From Symbiodinium natans (lineage: Eukaryota; Sar; Dinophyceae; Suessiales; Symbiodiniaceae), in the NCBI GenBank assembly GCA_905221605.1, contig CAJNDS010002707.1:37501-92500 (forward strand): DNA of 55,000 nucleotides, in the 5' to 3' direction. Within the stretch, counting starts at the first letter, position 1. Every line of letters begins with the position of its first letter. The position numbers and the translations under genes were made by a program. The notes below the pieces were generated by a model. The model saw only the letters and a list, made by a program, of their open reading frames with translations, made no database searches and was not told where the DNA came from. Positions 11,086 to 22,057 of the stretch are shown one piece after another.

Positions 11086-11151
11086 CTTGTCCCGAATGTC
11101 CGCGCTGCCCTTGATGAGGTTGTTGATGGTGTTGAAGACGTTGACTTTCAC
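11086..11151 (-). CDS. Beta-CA domain 3, exon 14 (NVFNTINNL)
   Basis: The 22-codon exon encodes VKVNVFNTINNLIKGS and continues to DIRDK. It joins regions that are separate exons in domains 1 and 2. Acceptor ACGAG|G, GT donor, phase 0. Confidence 0.9.
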
Positions 11152-11218
11152 CTCGTTCAGGGTTTTAGGGATCAGGGTTTAGGCGGACGGGAGAGGGAGA
11201 ACTCACCCTAACCATCAT

Positions 11219-11745
11219 CCTAAACCCTAGACCCCAAACCCTAAACCCTAAATCCTAAACCCTAAACCCGAAACCCCAAACCCTAAACCCTAAGCCCTAA
11301 ACCCCAAACCGCAAACCCTAAACCCTAAAATCTTGAACGGTCTGCGGCTTGGCCGGCTTCTTTTGTGTTCCATGCCACGGCGCCGGTGTAAACCCTGAAC
11401 CCTAAACCCTTTTTTGGGGTTTAGGGTTTAGGGTTTGGGGTTTGGGGTTTAGGGTTTAGGGTTTAGGGTTTGGGGTTTAGGGTTTAGGGTTTAGGGCTTA
11501 GGGGTTAGGGTTTAGGGTTTAGGGTTCCGAGGCTTTGGGAGCTGTAAGGCTGTCTTGGGCTTTGATTGGCAGCTCGAGGAGATGTGCCTGCATTGTATGC
11601 ACTTGGTCTTGCAGGTAGTATTATAGGGTTTAGGGTTTAGGGTTCAGGGTTTAGGGTTTAGGGTTTAGGGTTTAGGGTTTAGGGTTTAGGGTTTAGGGTT
11701 TGGGGTTTGGGGTTTAGGGTTTAGGGTTTAGAAATTAGGGTTTAG
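11219..11745. repeat. CCCTAAA then TTTAGGG arrays in intron
   Basis: CCCTAAA with CCCCAAA variants at 11219-11335, TTTAGGG/TTTGGGG at 11410-11528 and TTTAGGG at 11625-11745. Unique GC-rich islands lie between them (around 11340-11400 and 11535-11620); I could not place these as exons. Confidence 0.88.
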
Positions 11746-12159
11746 GGCTCCCTTTAAGAGGGTTTTTTGTCCAACAATAGCTGTGCCCTTCTCGGGTGTT
11801 CTGAAGCAAGATCTATGTTAAAATGCCGAAATACCAGTATATACTCTGTAGGTACAGGGGCCCTTTCGGCAGTGCTTCATTGAAAGCACGCTGAAATCCT
11901 CAACTGTAAAGCCTGATATTCCTAGCACCACTAATTGATCTCTACCGTAGCACCCAAGCTCTCAAAGCCGGGCCGTTGAAAGCTGAACTCCTCCCAAACC
12001 CACAGTGCGCCTTACCCCAAGTACAAGACTGGAGGCTTAGGGTTTCAGGTTCAGGGCTTGGGGCTCAACACACAACTGGGTGCACGAATGACCAGCTCCC
12101 GTCAGCTACTCATGGACCCTGATCACACAACCTCTGACAGCCCCTGAAATTACACGCTC

Positions 12160-12375
12160 CCTACCGCCTAAACCCCAAACCGCAAAACCCCTAACCCCTA
12201 AACCCCTTAACCCCTAAAGCCCTAAACCCGAAACTAAACCCTTCAACCGCTAAATCCCCTATGCCCTAAACCCCTACAACCCTAAACCCTAACCCCCCCT
12301 AACCCCTAAACCCTCAACCCCTAAACCCTAAACCCTAAACCCTAAACCCTAAACCCTAAACCCTAAACCCCCCCA
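12160..12375. repeat. CCCTAAA array with CCCCTAA variants
   Basis: Irregular CCCCTAAA and CCCTAAA units ending in about nine regular CCCTAAA copies before the 21-nt exon. Confidence 0.88.
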
Positions 12376-12404
12376 AAACCCCAAAAGCGCAAGCTTGGGC
12401 TTGC

Positions 12405-12425
12405 GGCCGCATGGTCAGCGATCTC
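12405..12425 (-). CDS. Beta-CA domain 3, exon 13 (21-nt microexon)
   Basis: A seven-codon exon encodes EIADHAA, equivalent to QVAAHA in domain 2. Acceptor GCGCAAG|G, GC donor, phase 0. It is the smallest exon in the gene and is recognised by phase and alignment only. Confidence 0.7.
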
Positions 12426-12464
12426 CTTGCGCCGGGAGTAGGGCTTCATTCTAAGGCCTACTGT

Positions 12465-12658
12465 GGGATGTTCCCCCTTGTACTATCAGGGTTTAGGGTT
12501 TAGGGTTTAGGGTTTAGGGTTTAGGGTTTAGGGTTTAGGGTTTAGGGTTGGGGGTTTAGGGTTTAGGGTGTAGGGTTTAGGGACAGTCCTTCATAGGGAC
12601 TATCATCGGTGGTACCATAATCCCTATGAAGGCCTGTTAGTATTAAGGGGAACATCCC
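12465..12658. mobile_element. MITE-like element interrupted by a telomeric array
   Basis: GGGATGTTCCCCCTTGTACTA at the left and AGTATTAAGGGGAACATCCC at the right are inverted repeats. Between TACTA and ACAGTCCT lies about 97 bp of TTTAGGG array (12486-12582). The related element at 34856 reads ACTAACAGTCC at this point without interruption. Confidence 0.75.
12486..12582. repeat. TTTAGGG array inserted in a MITE-like element
   Basis: About 13 TTTAGGG units with a few variants interrupt the left arm of the element at 12465-12658. Confidence 0.85.
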
Positions 12659-12756
12659 AAGGCCTACCTGGAGAACCTGAAACCTGTCTTTCTTGGAGCC
12701 CAATCACCATAGTTCTGATTCTAAGGGTACCCTTTTGGGGGGGCTGGTTGCGGTTA

Positions 12757-13055
12757 CACCCTAAACCCTAAACCCTAAACCTTAAACCCTAACCCCTAAA
12801 CCCTAAACCCTAAAACCTAAACCCTAAACCCTACACCCTAACCCAAAAAGGGCAAAAGGGAACCGCTTAGCTCCCAAGCTTGTTGTCGGCAATGATTCTG
12901 AAACGCGCTACAGGGTTCCACGAGCATCATGAGCCACTCGGTGTTTTTTTAGGCTTTTTTAGAGTTTAGGGTTTAGGGTTTAGGGTTTAGGGTTTAGGGT
13001 TTAGGGTTTAGGGTTTAGGGTTTAGGGTTTAGGGTTTAGGGTTTAGGGTTTAGGG
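12757..13055. repeat. CCCTAAA then TTTAGGG arrays
   Basis: CCCTAAA at 12757-12845 and about 13 TTTAGGG units at 12963-13055, separated by a unique stretch containing CACGAGCATCATGAGCCACT. Confidence 0.9.
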
Positions 13056-13079
13056 ATGTTTAAGGTTCAGGGTTTGGGG

Positions 13080-13340
13080 TTTCATGAGCATCATGAGCAT
13101 CAGCCACACGGTCTTTCCGGCCGGGTCTCTCTGTAGCTGAGAGCACATCCTTATCCCCACGGTCCCCGAAAACCTAAACCCTAAACCCTGAACCCTAAAC
13201 CCTAAACCCAACAGCATGATGACCCTGAGCCGGCCGGTCTTTCCAAGAAGCTAGCCCAGGTCAAGGGCCGCGCGTATCGTGAGCATGCTTTACAAGGGCA
13301 GCTCGATGCCCGAAGTCCTGCGGTCTTTCCACCGCAAGGC
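13080..13340. repeat. Dispersed AGCATCATGAGCATCAGCC motif
   Basis: Irregular copies of ATGAGCATCAGCC followed by CGGTCTTTCC. The same motif recurs at 42120-42310 in the domain 1-2 linker intron, so it is a dispersed intronic repeat. Confidence 0.65.
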
Positions 13341-13678
13341 TCCATGGCTCACACGTGTCGCCCCCTCCACTATAGGCCTTTCAAACCCCAAACCCTGAAC
13401 CCTACACAAGCCTTAAACCCCCCAAACCGCCTCCAAAGGCCCTGACCGTGTAGAGCCTGAACTCATACCCCCTACTTGGAGGTTCACGGCACGGATTAGC
13501 CACTTAAAACTGCACTTGTCGCCCACCAGAAGCCCCTTAAGTGCCCCAAGATGGTTATGTTTGGGCTGTGAGTGCAGCTATAATTGGGATAAAAAAGTGC
13601 CCTGAACCCTAAACCCTAAACCCTAAACCCTAAACCCTGAACCTCCAAGCGCCCAAACCCGGGTCATCGTCGGCTCTC

Positions 13679-13705
13679 CTTCTCCGAGGGCTTGCCGCCC
13701 AGCTC
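13679..13705 (-). CDS. Beta-CA domain 3, exon 12
   Basis: A nine-codon exon encodes ELGGKPSEK, matching KELGKGASE in domain 2. Acceptor TTGAAG|G; GA donor (GAGAGC), phase 0. Confidence 0.75.
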
Positions 13706-14281
13706 CTTCAAGGGATGTGGGGCTTTACGAAAATAAGGGGGCCCCCCAAAAAAATACCCCCAAATAGTAGGATCCCCTGATGAGAAGGGACCCCATAAGG
13801 TACCCTAAACCCTAAACCCTGAACCCCCAAAAAAACATACCCCCAAATAGCAGGTCTTCCTTTTCAGAACCTCAATAGGGTTTCGGAAGCCACCATATTC
13901 TGGGTTTGTTCAGGTCTTTACCCTAAACCCTAAACCCTAAACCCTAAACCCTAAACCCTGAACCCTAAACCCTAAATGGGGCGCTGGGCGGAATATGATT
14001 TACGGCTGAGGCTTCTAAGACCAACTTGTGAGTTCGGAATTCGAAACGTCCGTGTATCTCCAGGCAGTACGCCATGGGCAACACCCCCTTATGCAGGGGC
14101 CCTAAACCCTAAACCCTAAACCCTAAACCCTAAACCCTAAACCCTAAACCCTACCCTGAAACACTGAACTGTAGACTCGAAGACCCTTTCCTCGCCGCCC
14201 TAGCTCTAAACCCTAAACCCTAAACCCTAAACCTCCCACCTCCTTAGCCCTTAACCCGAAATCGTCATCCCAAACTCGCAC

Positions 14282-14344
14282 CTTGGCGGCTGTCGCCGCC
14301 ACCGAGGAGAGTCCGGCCAGCAGCGTCTCGAGCGCCGTCTTGCC
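14282..14344 (-). CDS. Beta-CA domain 3, exon 11 (TALETLL)
   Basis: The 21-codon exon encodes GKTALETLLAGLSSVAATAA then K, equivalent to SALEGLLADL in domain 2. Acceptor CTTCCAG|G, GT donor, phase 0. Confidence 0.88.
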
Positions 14345-14394
14345 CTGGAAGGGCAAAAAGGGAGCTTCGGTGTAGGTCAAAGGTCCCTGAAACC

Positions 14395-14725
14395 TAAACC
14401 CTAAACCCTAAACCCTAAACCCTAAACCCTAAACCCTAAACCCTAAACCCTAAACCCTAAACCCTAAACCCTAAACCCTAAACCCTAAACCCTAAACCCT
14501 TTCCGGACTGAAGGTTTGTAAGGCTGAGGGTTGACTTTAGGGCGTGAGGGGTTTGGGGCCCTAGGGCTTGTAGGGTTTAGGGCTCGAGCATTGAGGGCTT
14601 ACGGGGTTTAGGGTTTAGGGTTTAGGGTTTAGGGTTTAGGGTGTAGGGTTCAGGGTTCAGGGTTCAGGGTTCCGGGTTTAGGGTTTAGGGTTTGGGGATT
14701 AGGGTTTAGGGTTTAGGGGCGCGGT
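14395..14725. repeat. CCCTAAA array, then TTTAGGG array
   Basis: About 15 regular CCCTAAA units at 14395-14500, then G-rich units with TTCAGGG variants at 14600-14725. Confidence 0.92.
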
Positions 14726-15034
14726 ATAAAATGATCGGAACCAAAAAAAAGGCGGGCGTTTAAGGGTTTAGGGTTGTGTTCTGGTCGTTGGACCATGCAT
14801 TGGCCAGGCGGTATGCGCTCGCCCCCGGCCTCACCCTCACGAGCCATTGCGCCTGCCCCTTCGTCCCCCCCGCTCAAAGACGGCCTGGTCCTCGGAGAGG
14901 AGTGGCAGGATGGGCGGCCCATCCATGTCCTAACCCTAAACCCTAAACCCTAAACCCAAAATCCTAAACCCTAAACCCTAAACCCTAAACCCTAACCACG
15001 TAGTCTTGCATGTCTTGGTCTTCCCCTCCCGGGC

Positions 15035-15082
15035 TTCCCGTGTGGCTGGCCCCTCCGTCGCTGCTGCTGCTCCAGTGCGTTT
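15035..15082 (-). CDS. Beta-CA domain 3, exon 10 (variable loop, tentative)
   Basis: A 16-codon block after AGCTCAG encodes KRTGAAAATEGPATRE and ends at a GC donor, phase 0 at both ends. It fits the variable loop before the SALEGLL-type helix. There is no conserved motif. Confidence 0.55.
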
Positions 15083-15265
15083 CTGAGCTGCTGTCATGGT
15101 TCGGGGTTTAGGGTTTAGGGCTTGGGGTTTAGGACTTCTTGGAAGCCCCTTTGACTTAGTAAGTAGGGTTAGTAAGGGGGGCTAATGGGGATCATAACAG
15201 GGTTTCAAGGGCTTACGAAGTGGACCTACGAAGTCAAAAGAGCTTCTAAGTACCTTAGTGCCGCT

Positions 15266-15340
15266 GCATGGTCCCGTATACTACGGGCCCTTAAATGGGG
15301 AACTCTGAGATAGACCTGATATACCGAAGGCAAGGGAGCA
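15266..15340. repeat. 78-bp dispersed element, diverged copy
   Basis: GCATGGTCCCGTATACTACG GGCCCTTAAATGGGG aligns with the left half of the copies at 7397 and 36749; the right half is more diverged. Confidence 0.55.
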
Positions 15341-15499
15341 CATTAAGGGACAATGTAACAAGCCTAAACCCTAAACCCACAACCCTCCCTATACACCCTA
15401 CGGAATCCAAACCACTAAAAAACCACTAGTGAACAGCTTGGGCTTCGGAGCCAAGAACCCCCCCCCCCTCCTCAACCTTCTAAACCTTCAGCCCTGAAA

Positions 15500-16070
15500 T
15501 AGGGTTTAGGGTTTAGGGTTTAGGGTTTAGGGTTTAGGGTTTAGGGTTTTAGGGTTCAAAGTTTAGGGTTTCGGGCTTAGGCTTCACCGGGCGTCTCTGA
15601 GCTTCGAGCCCACGAACGCCGGGCCGACTCCCGAGCCCAACCACCCAGAACCCAACAAGTTTACACCCCCAAACCCCTAAACCCTAAACCCCAAACCCTA
15701 AACCCTAAACCCCAAACCCTAAACCCCAAACCCTAAACCCTAAAACCCAAACCCTAAACCCTAAACCCCCAAACCCTAACCCCAAACCCCAAACCCCAAA
15801 CCCCAAACCCCAAACCCCAAACCCCAAACCCCAAACCCTAAACCCTAAACCCTAAACCCCAAACGACTTCCAAAACCTCTACAAGCTCTCCGCGAAGCTG
15901 CTCCCAGCCTCCTGGCTGGGCGAGTCGCCCTTGAGGTAGGAAGCCGTGGCACCTCGCGAAGAGGTTTAGGGTTTAGGGATTGGGGTTTAGGGATTGGGGT
16001 TTAGGGTTTAGGGTTTAGGGTTTAGGGTTTAGGGTTTAGGGCTTAGGGTTTAGGGCTTAGGGTTTAGGGT
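15500..16070. repeat. Telomeric arrays flanking a domain 3 exon
   Basis: TTTAGGG at 15500-15580, a 200-bp CCCTAAA/CCCCAAA mixture at 15660-15865 and TTTAGGG with GGGATTGG variants at 15962-16070. The last two bracket the exon at 15912. Confidence 0.9.
15912..15952 (-). CDS. Beta-CA domain 3, exon 9
   Basis: The exon encodes ATASYLKGDSPSQ and continues the GAT motif after the zinc site. Acceptor GCGAG|G; the donor GAGGCT is GA type, phase 0. Confidence 0.78.
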
Positions 16071-16189
16071 CGGGGGATTTTCGGGTTTAGGTTTGTTTTG
16101 GGGTTTAGGCGCTTCAGGGCTTATAGGTCGCTACAGGTCGTTTTAGGTTTTAGGCCTTTTCTAAGGTTGAGCCTGAAGTGGCGCCCGCG

Positions 16190-16880
16190 ACCCTAAACCC
16201 TAAACCCTAAACCCTAAACCCTAAACCCTAAACCCTAAACCCTAAACCCTAAACCCTAACCCCTAAACCCTAAACCCTAAACCCTAAACCGGTGGCCTAG
16301 CGGCTTCGTGTCATGAAGGGCAGACAGAGCTCCCAGCCTCCATCCAACATTTGTTCCCTACCGAGCTCCAAGTAGAGGAGATCTATCCTAAAACCTCAAC
16401 CCCAAGGGGCTTAGGGTTTATATAGGGTTTAGGGTTTGGGGTTTAGGGTTTCGGGTTTAGGGCTCAGGGCTTAGGGTTTAAGGTTTAGGTTTAGGGTTTA
16501 GGGTTCAGGGTTCAGGGTTCAGGGTTTAGGGTTTAGGGTTTAGGGTTTAGGGTTTAGGGTTTAGGGTTTAGGGTTTAGGGTTTAGGGTTTAGGGTTTAGG
16601 GTTTAGGGTTTAGGGACCCCAAATCCTAAACCCCAGGCCCTACACCACCTGATCCGAAAGAGAGCTGTATACCACCCGGCCTTTGATGGCGCCGCAGTTC
16701 GTGTGGCCAAGCCTGGATTCGGGCTACACGAGGGATATTAGGTTTTAGGTTGAGGGTTTTCGGGTTTAGGGTTTAGGGTTAAGGGTTTAGGGTTTAGGGT
16801 TTAGGGTTTAGGGTTTAGGGTTTAGGGTTTAGGGTTTAGAGTTTAGGGTATTAGGGTTTGGGGTTTAGGGGTTTAGGGCT
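16190..16880. repeat. Telomeric arrays, both orientations
   Basis: CCCTAAA at 16190-16290, TTTAGGG with TTCAGGG variants at 16420-16616, and TTTAGGG at 16745-16880. Confidence 0.9.
16681..16712 (-). CDS. Beta-CA domain 3, exon 8 (zinc His/Cys, GHTNCG)
   Basis: The 32-nt exon encodes LGHTNCGAIK with the H-x-x-C zinc ligands. Acceptor ATCCAG|G, GC donor in phase 1. Confidence 0.9.
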
Positions 16881-17526
16881 GTAGGGGTTACAAGGGTTAT
16901 GAAGGTTTTAGGGTTGAGAAGGGCTAGAGTGGTTAGTGGGGTGTCAAGAATGAGAAGGTGCATAAGGGTTCTGAGAGTTATTTCCAAGGGTCATACAAGG
17001 ATTATAAGGGTCATACAGGTGTCGAGTTCGGGGTACTTTGGGCTCAGGGCTTAGGCTGCCTAGGGTTGCAGGGGTTGGGGCCACAAATCCTAAACCCTAA
17101 ACCCCAAAATCCAGGCGGTTGTGACATTGTGGCCCCAAACCCTAAACCCTAAAACCCTAAACCCCTTAAGAATCACTCCTTAACCAGAACCCTTCCAGAG
17201 ACCCAAGACCCCAAAGCCCAAACCCCCCAAGACATCGAGAATCATCCGCAGCAGCTTTACGTCTGCACCAGCAACAGTGTGGGTGTGGGGGAGTTTGTAT
17301 TATGAGCTTATATGAGCTGAAAGGGGATATAATCCCCTCCCCCTGAAATTAACCGCCCTCCCCCCTACCCCTAATATTAAATACCCCTATTCTCGTTATG
17401 TTAGGGTATATGGGGGGGTATTTAATATTATTGTGTAGGGGGGGAGGGGGGGTTTAATATTAGGGGGAGGGGATTAGCTCTGGTCATTCCAGCACTTTTG
17501 CGGTGGCCCTCAGCCAGCCGAGGGGC

Positions 17527-17560
17527 ACCAGGACAAGGCGGGTCTTCAATGCGGCCGTGC
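17527..17560 (-). CDS. Beta-CA domain 3, exon 7
   Basis: The 34-nt exon completes cysteine and encodes TAALKTRLVL plus two bases of valine, equivalent to LGTRLIL before the zinc His motif. Acceptor ATCGAG|G, GC donor in phase 2. Phases match both neighbours. Confidence 0.8.
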
Positions 17561-17689
17561 CTCGATGTCACAAGAAGGGAGCTTCCGAAAGTAGGGGGCA
17601 CCCTTTTGAGGGGGATCCCTTTAAAGGGATTCAGTTCTGTTTGGGGTAGAAGAGGGGTACCCCTACGTTGGGAAATACCCAAATGAACA

Positions 17690-18062
17690 TGAATGTAAAT
17701 GATATTGGCGATACTGATAACGACACCATGACGATGGTTATGATGGTAGTGGCGGTGTGACAGTGACCCTGTGATCGTAGCGTGATAATGTACAAAATGA
17801 AGATGATGATGGTACCAAATGATGCTAGTGATAAGGATTGTACTGGCAGTACATTAGAAATGCTAGTAATGATACTTCTGGTTCTCATGATTCTAGTACA
17901 ATTACTGATGGTGGTTCTAACCATTCTGAGAATTCTTCTGACACGAAAGGCACTGATCATACTGTCCATACATACTCATGATACTACGTCTACTTGTGAT
18001 ACTAATGATACGAGTACGAAGGATTTGAATGATGCTGACGATACAAAGATACCAGTGATACA
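17690..18062. repeat. AT-rich degenerate GATGATAC-type low complexity
   Basis: Irregular repeats such as GATGATGATGG, GATACTAATGATACGAG. Hydrophobic frames on both strands arise from the repeat and are not called as genes. Confidence 0.7.
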
Positions 18063-18629
18063 AAAGCATAGGCTTCTTAGAAAAACCCTAAGCTCCACGC
18101 TGGGGCCCAAGGCAACTTGCACGAGGACAATTTCGAGTCTTGGGTTTTGGGTGTAGGGTTTAGTGCCTAAACCCTTAAACCCTAGAAACTCTAAACTGCC
18201 CTAGGGGAAGGGCTCGCTAAGGCAACGAGGTTCGATGATTCGGAAGTTCGGACGAGGATTTAGGATTAAGGTGCATTCTTAAGCTTTAAGGTTAAGGGTT
18301 TAGCGTCAGGGTTTGGGGTTTAGGCTTTGTCTCACGTCCTTGTACTTTAGCAGTCTAAACCTTTAGGGTATCTGGTTTTGGTTTGAGTTAGGAGTCAAGG
18401 GTCTTAGCTTGTATTGTCAACATTCTTCCCGGGAACCCATGAACCACCCCGGAACCACCCCAGCCCGAACAAACTAAACCCCTGAAGGCCCTGCCCCCAG
18501 TAGATCTGAAACAGACTCAAAAAACTCTAAGCCCCGCAACCGAAACAGAATCCCTAAACCCTACACCCTAAACTGAATCCTAGATCCTAGACCCCTGAAC
18601 CCCTCAACCCTAAATCGCAGCCGGGTGGC

Positions 18630-18684
18630 AGAACTCCAAGCTGCCGACAATGCTACCCCTCGCCTGCGTCACGGTGTTGCCAGC
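18630..18684 (-). CDS. Beta-CA domain 3, exon 6 (GSIVGSLEF)
   Basis: The exon encodes AGNTVTQARGSIVGSLEF and the first base of a cysteine codon. It fuses regions that domains 1 and 2 split at the GS glycine. Donor GCCACC, phase 1. Confidence 0.9.
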
Positions 18685-18687
18685 CTG

Positions 18688-18845
18688 GGTTTAGGGTTTA
18701 GGGTTTGGGGTTTGGGGTTTAGGGTTTAGGGTTTAGGGTTTAGGGTTTAGGGTTTAGGGTTTAGGGTTTAGGGTTTGGGGTTTGGGGCTTAGGGTTTGGG
18801 GCTTGGGGCTTGGGGCTTGGGGCTTGGGGCTTGGGGTTTAGGGTT
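18688..18845. repeat. TTTAGGG, TTTGGGG and CTTGGGG blocks
   Basis: Uniform TTTAGGG units pass into TTTGGGG and then five GGCTTGG units before a G run, another example of blockwise variant change. Confidence 0.88.
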
Positions 18846-19269
18846 GGGGGGGGGGGGGGACTCAAGACTCTCCGCGGCTTTGTTTTCTTCTTTCTCCTTT
18901 CCTTCTTTGGACGGGAGGGGGTGGGGGTTAGGGGATCGAGGGGCTTTCGGCGCTTTAACTAGGGGCGTGGGATTCTTGTGTTTCGAGCTTCCTGAACCCC
19001 GAGCCCTACACCCTAAACCCCAAAAACCCCCCAAACCCTTTGGGGGGCTTGAGGTTGGGATGCTAACCGTCCGTAATCATCAGGGTTTCTAGTACCCCGA
19101 GCTGAAGGACTGCTAGCAAAAGGGGGAAGGTTATGTTCCCCAAGCTTGATGGCTTGAGGACCCTAAACCCTAAACCCTAAACCCTAAACCCCAAACCCGA
19201 AACCCTAAAACCTAAACCCTAAACCCTAGGGATTCGGGGCTCTAGGGTTGCAGGTCTTCGCCAAGAGGC

Positions 19270-19326
19270 GTTGCGCGTCACGAAGACGTCACCGGGCAGC
19301 ACATCGAAGACCAACTCCAGTGGCAC
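19270..19326 (-). CDS. Beta-CA domain 3, exon 5 (GDVFVTRN)
   Basis: The 19-codon exon encodes VPLELVFDVLPGDVFVTRN, continuing directly from CADSR. Acceptor CCGAAG|G, GC donor in phase 0. Confidence 0.9.
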
Positions 19327-19735
19327 CTTCGGTAGGGTTTAGGACCCAATTGTCTTGCGCCGGGTTTAGGCCTTCCAGTTGTTTTTTGGTTTTAGGGCCG
19401 ACTCGATCCAACCCGAACTCTAGAATACGCTAGAAAACCTTGCGCCAAGCGGATAGAAAAGCTTGCAGAGTTTACGGCCTGAACCGAACCCTAAACTCCT
19501 GACCTGAACACAACCCAACCCGAAACCAAAGAAATTAGCCACTGCAAAGAGGCAAAGGCATGAACACATGGGTTTAGGGTTTAGGGTTTAGGGTTTAGGG
19601 TTTAGGGTTTAGGGTTTAGGGTTTAGGGCTTAGGGTAGTCCACCGAATCCAGGCACTAGCAAAGGTGAGCGCTTCACAAGCGGTACAACGGTTTAACCAT
19701 GGTCAGAATGTACTGTTCCTATCATGCCAGAGCAC

Positions 19736-19762
19736 GCGGGAGTCAGCGCAGCCCACAATGGC
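19736..19762 (-). CDS. Beta-CA domain 3, exon 4 (zinc Cys, CADSR)
   Basis: A nine-codon exon encodes AIVGCADSR with the catalytic Cys, Asp and Arg intact. Acceptor CCAAG|G, GT donor, phase 0 at both ends. Confidence 0.88.
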
Positions 19763-20289
19763 CTTGGCTCACTTGCGTCACACGAAGGGCGTCGCCGAAA
19801 GGCCGAGCTATCCGCGTTGAAAACATAGCAAGAGCATGGGCCCAGATCCTCTCTCGCTCTCCTCTCTCTCTTCCGTCTCGGTCTATGTCTCTGCTTCTGG
19901 CTCAGTATGTCTTTCGTTGGTTCACTGTAGCAGATTTGGGACACCCGATCACTATTCCCAAACTAGAAGAGCTCAAAATCAGGCCCACCCACACCCCCAC
20001 CCCCCACCCCTCCCCTTGCCACAATGGCCGATGAAGGGTGAAGAGTTTCGGGCTTCGGGCTTCTGAGGGTTTCGGGCAGGCTTTATGAGGATTTAGGTTT
20101 TTTTGGCAGTTTTTGTGGATGGTCCGGCTCGGTGCGTCTAGGTATCGGTGGAAGATAACCATAGGGATTCTCAGAGAGCTTGGAGCACCCATGGTACGCA
20201 GTCACTTTCTCTTAAATCCGGACACTAAACCCCTCAAGCTCAAGTGCCTCCCCAGACTTTCAGATCTGCCAGAAGCTCAGGGTTTAACC

Positions 20290-20980
20290 GCCGTAAACCC
20301 TAAACCCTAAAACCCAAACCCCAACCCTAAACCCTAAACCCTGAACCCTGAACCCTAAACCCTAAACCCGAAAACCTAGACCGTCTAGACCCTAGACCTT
20401 AAACCCTACTAAGGCAAGCTCTGGTCCGTTTCCCCCGACTACCCTCCCGGCGAGTGGCCGTGTGTGGGGCCTGGCCCAAGGTCGCGAGCGACTTGCCTTC
20501 AAGAAGGTTTAGCGTTTAGGGTTTAGGCTTTAGGGTTTATATAGGGTGTAGGCATTAGGGTTTAGGGTGGTTGAGCATTTAGGGTTTTAGGGTGCAAGGG
20601 TTTTAGGGTTTTAGGCTTTAGAGTTCAAGGAGCTTTGGGATGACTTGCCTTCAAGGATCTTTGGGGGGTGACCCGAAACAACTTGGTTGAGGGTGTAGGG
20701 TTAAGGGCTAAGGGTTTAGGGTTTAGGATTTAGGATGTAGGGTTTAGGGTTTAGGGTTTAGGGTTCATGGTTGAGGGCTTTAGAGTTTTAGTGTTTAGGG
20801 TTTACGCAGTATGGTCTAGGGCTTTGGCGACATGATCAAGAGCCTGCGATAGTTTCGGGAAAGATCCTTGAGAAACTGCTTACAGCCCGCTGATCCTTTC
20901 GGGTTTAGGGTTTAGGGTTTAGGGTTTAGGGTTTAGGGTTTAGGGTTTAGGGTTTAGGGTTTTAGGGTTTAGGGTTTACT
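20290..20980. repeat. Telomeric arrays around a domain 3 exon
   Basis: CCCTAAA at 20290-20410, degenerate TTTAGGG at 20510-20800 and regular TTTAGGG at 20905-20978. Confidence 0.85.
20459..20496 (-). CDS. Beta-CA domain 3, exon 3 (GQAPHT)
   Basis: The 38-nt exon encodes KSLATLGQAPHT, the segment before the zinc cysteine. Acceptor TTGAAG|G and a GC donor in phase 0. Confidence 0.85.
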
Positions 20981-21830
20981 GGGGTCCCTTTTTGGGTCCC
21001 CCATCTAGCACGGCACCTTGTAAGAAAAAACAACTCCAAGAAGGGAACCCTAACTTAGAGAACGACCCAAACACCGTTGAAAGTAGCTTCCTTAAACCCT
21101 AAACCCGAAACCCTAAACCCTAAACCCTTAAGAGTTCACAGGCCCTCCGGTCTTGGCGGCAGCATCCAACCTTAAAACCTTCAGAGCCCTAAACCCTTCT
21201 GGCATCTCAGACCTTTCTACGTTGCAAGACTTAGGGCTTCAGGGTTTCAGGGCTTTAGGGTTTAAGGTTTAGGGTTTAGGGTTGAGGGTTTAGGGTTTAG
21301 GGTTTCGGGTTTAGGGTTTAGGGCCCTCAACCCTCAAGCGCAAACCCCTCGGGTCTTCGCAAAGTGCCACCCAGGACGCACAGCGCCCGACACCATCAGC
21401 AACCTCGGCCCCTGAATCGCATGAAAGGAACCTGAGACCCTGCTAAACCCTAAAGCCCTTCAAGCCCCTAAGCCCCTAGAGCCACCCGAAAAAAAAGGCA
21501 ACCCCTCAACACCCGAAGGCTCTGCACGCCCCCCCCTGAAGACCAAAACTCGAACCTGGATCCCCTCAAAATCCGAAAACCGAAGTTGCCCCGAACTGTG
21601 TTGTAAACCTGTGAACCCCAAAATTCCGCAACGCTCGAGAATCCCGAATTTTGCCGCCACAGCTCCCCAAACTCCAAAAATCCCATGTTGAAACCCCAAA
21701 CCCTGAACCCTGAAACCCAAAAACCCAAAACCGAACAAACCCCAAAAGCCCTAACGCCCAAAAACCGTACAAGCCTAAACACAAAAAAGCACAAAATGCT
21801 AAAACCCCAAAACCCAAAAACCCAAACCCG

Positions 21831-21831
<1 letters not shown>

Positions 21832-21867
<36 letters not shown>

Positions 21868-22057
21868 CAAAGCCCTAAAACCCAAACACCTCAAGCCCTA
21901 GAAGCCGCAAGCCCGAAAACCCTAGAACCCTGAGAATCCGTTAAGCTTCCCTTAGAAACCCTGAACCCTAAACCCTAAACCCTAAACCCTAAACCCTAAA
22001 CCCTAAACCCTAAACCCTAAACCCTCTAAACCCTAAACCCTAAACCCTAAACCCTAC
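21832..22057. repeat. Poly-A run and CCCTAAA array
   Basis: A run of about 31 A at 21832-21863 lies in degenerate CCCAAAA sequence, followed by regular CCCTAAA at 21957-22057 next to an exon. The A run could be a retroposition scar or simple slippage. Confidence 0.8.

Noticed and set aside
11330-11400. Extra beta-CA exon between 12405 and 11151
   Set aside because: The block is open on the minus strand, but the flanking exons already join in phase without it and it matches no domain segment.
14730-14930. Extra exon in the domain 3 variable loop
   Set aside because: The minus strand is open and preceded by ACCAG, but no phase-consistent donor links it to the neighbouring exons as well as the exon at 15035 does.
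17631-18156. Hydrophobic ORFs on both strands that look like membrane proteins
   Set aside because: They arise from degenerate GAT/ATG-type low complexity; both strands are equally hydrophobic and no motif is present.
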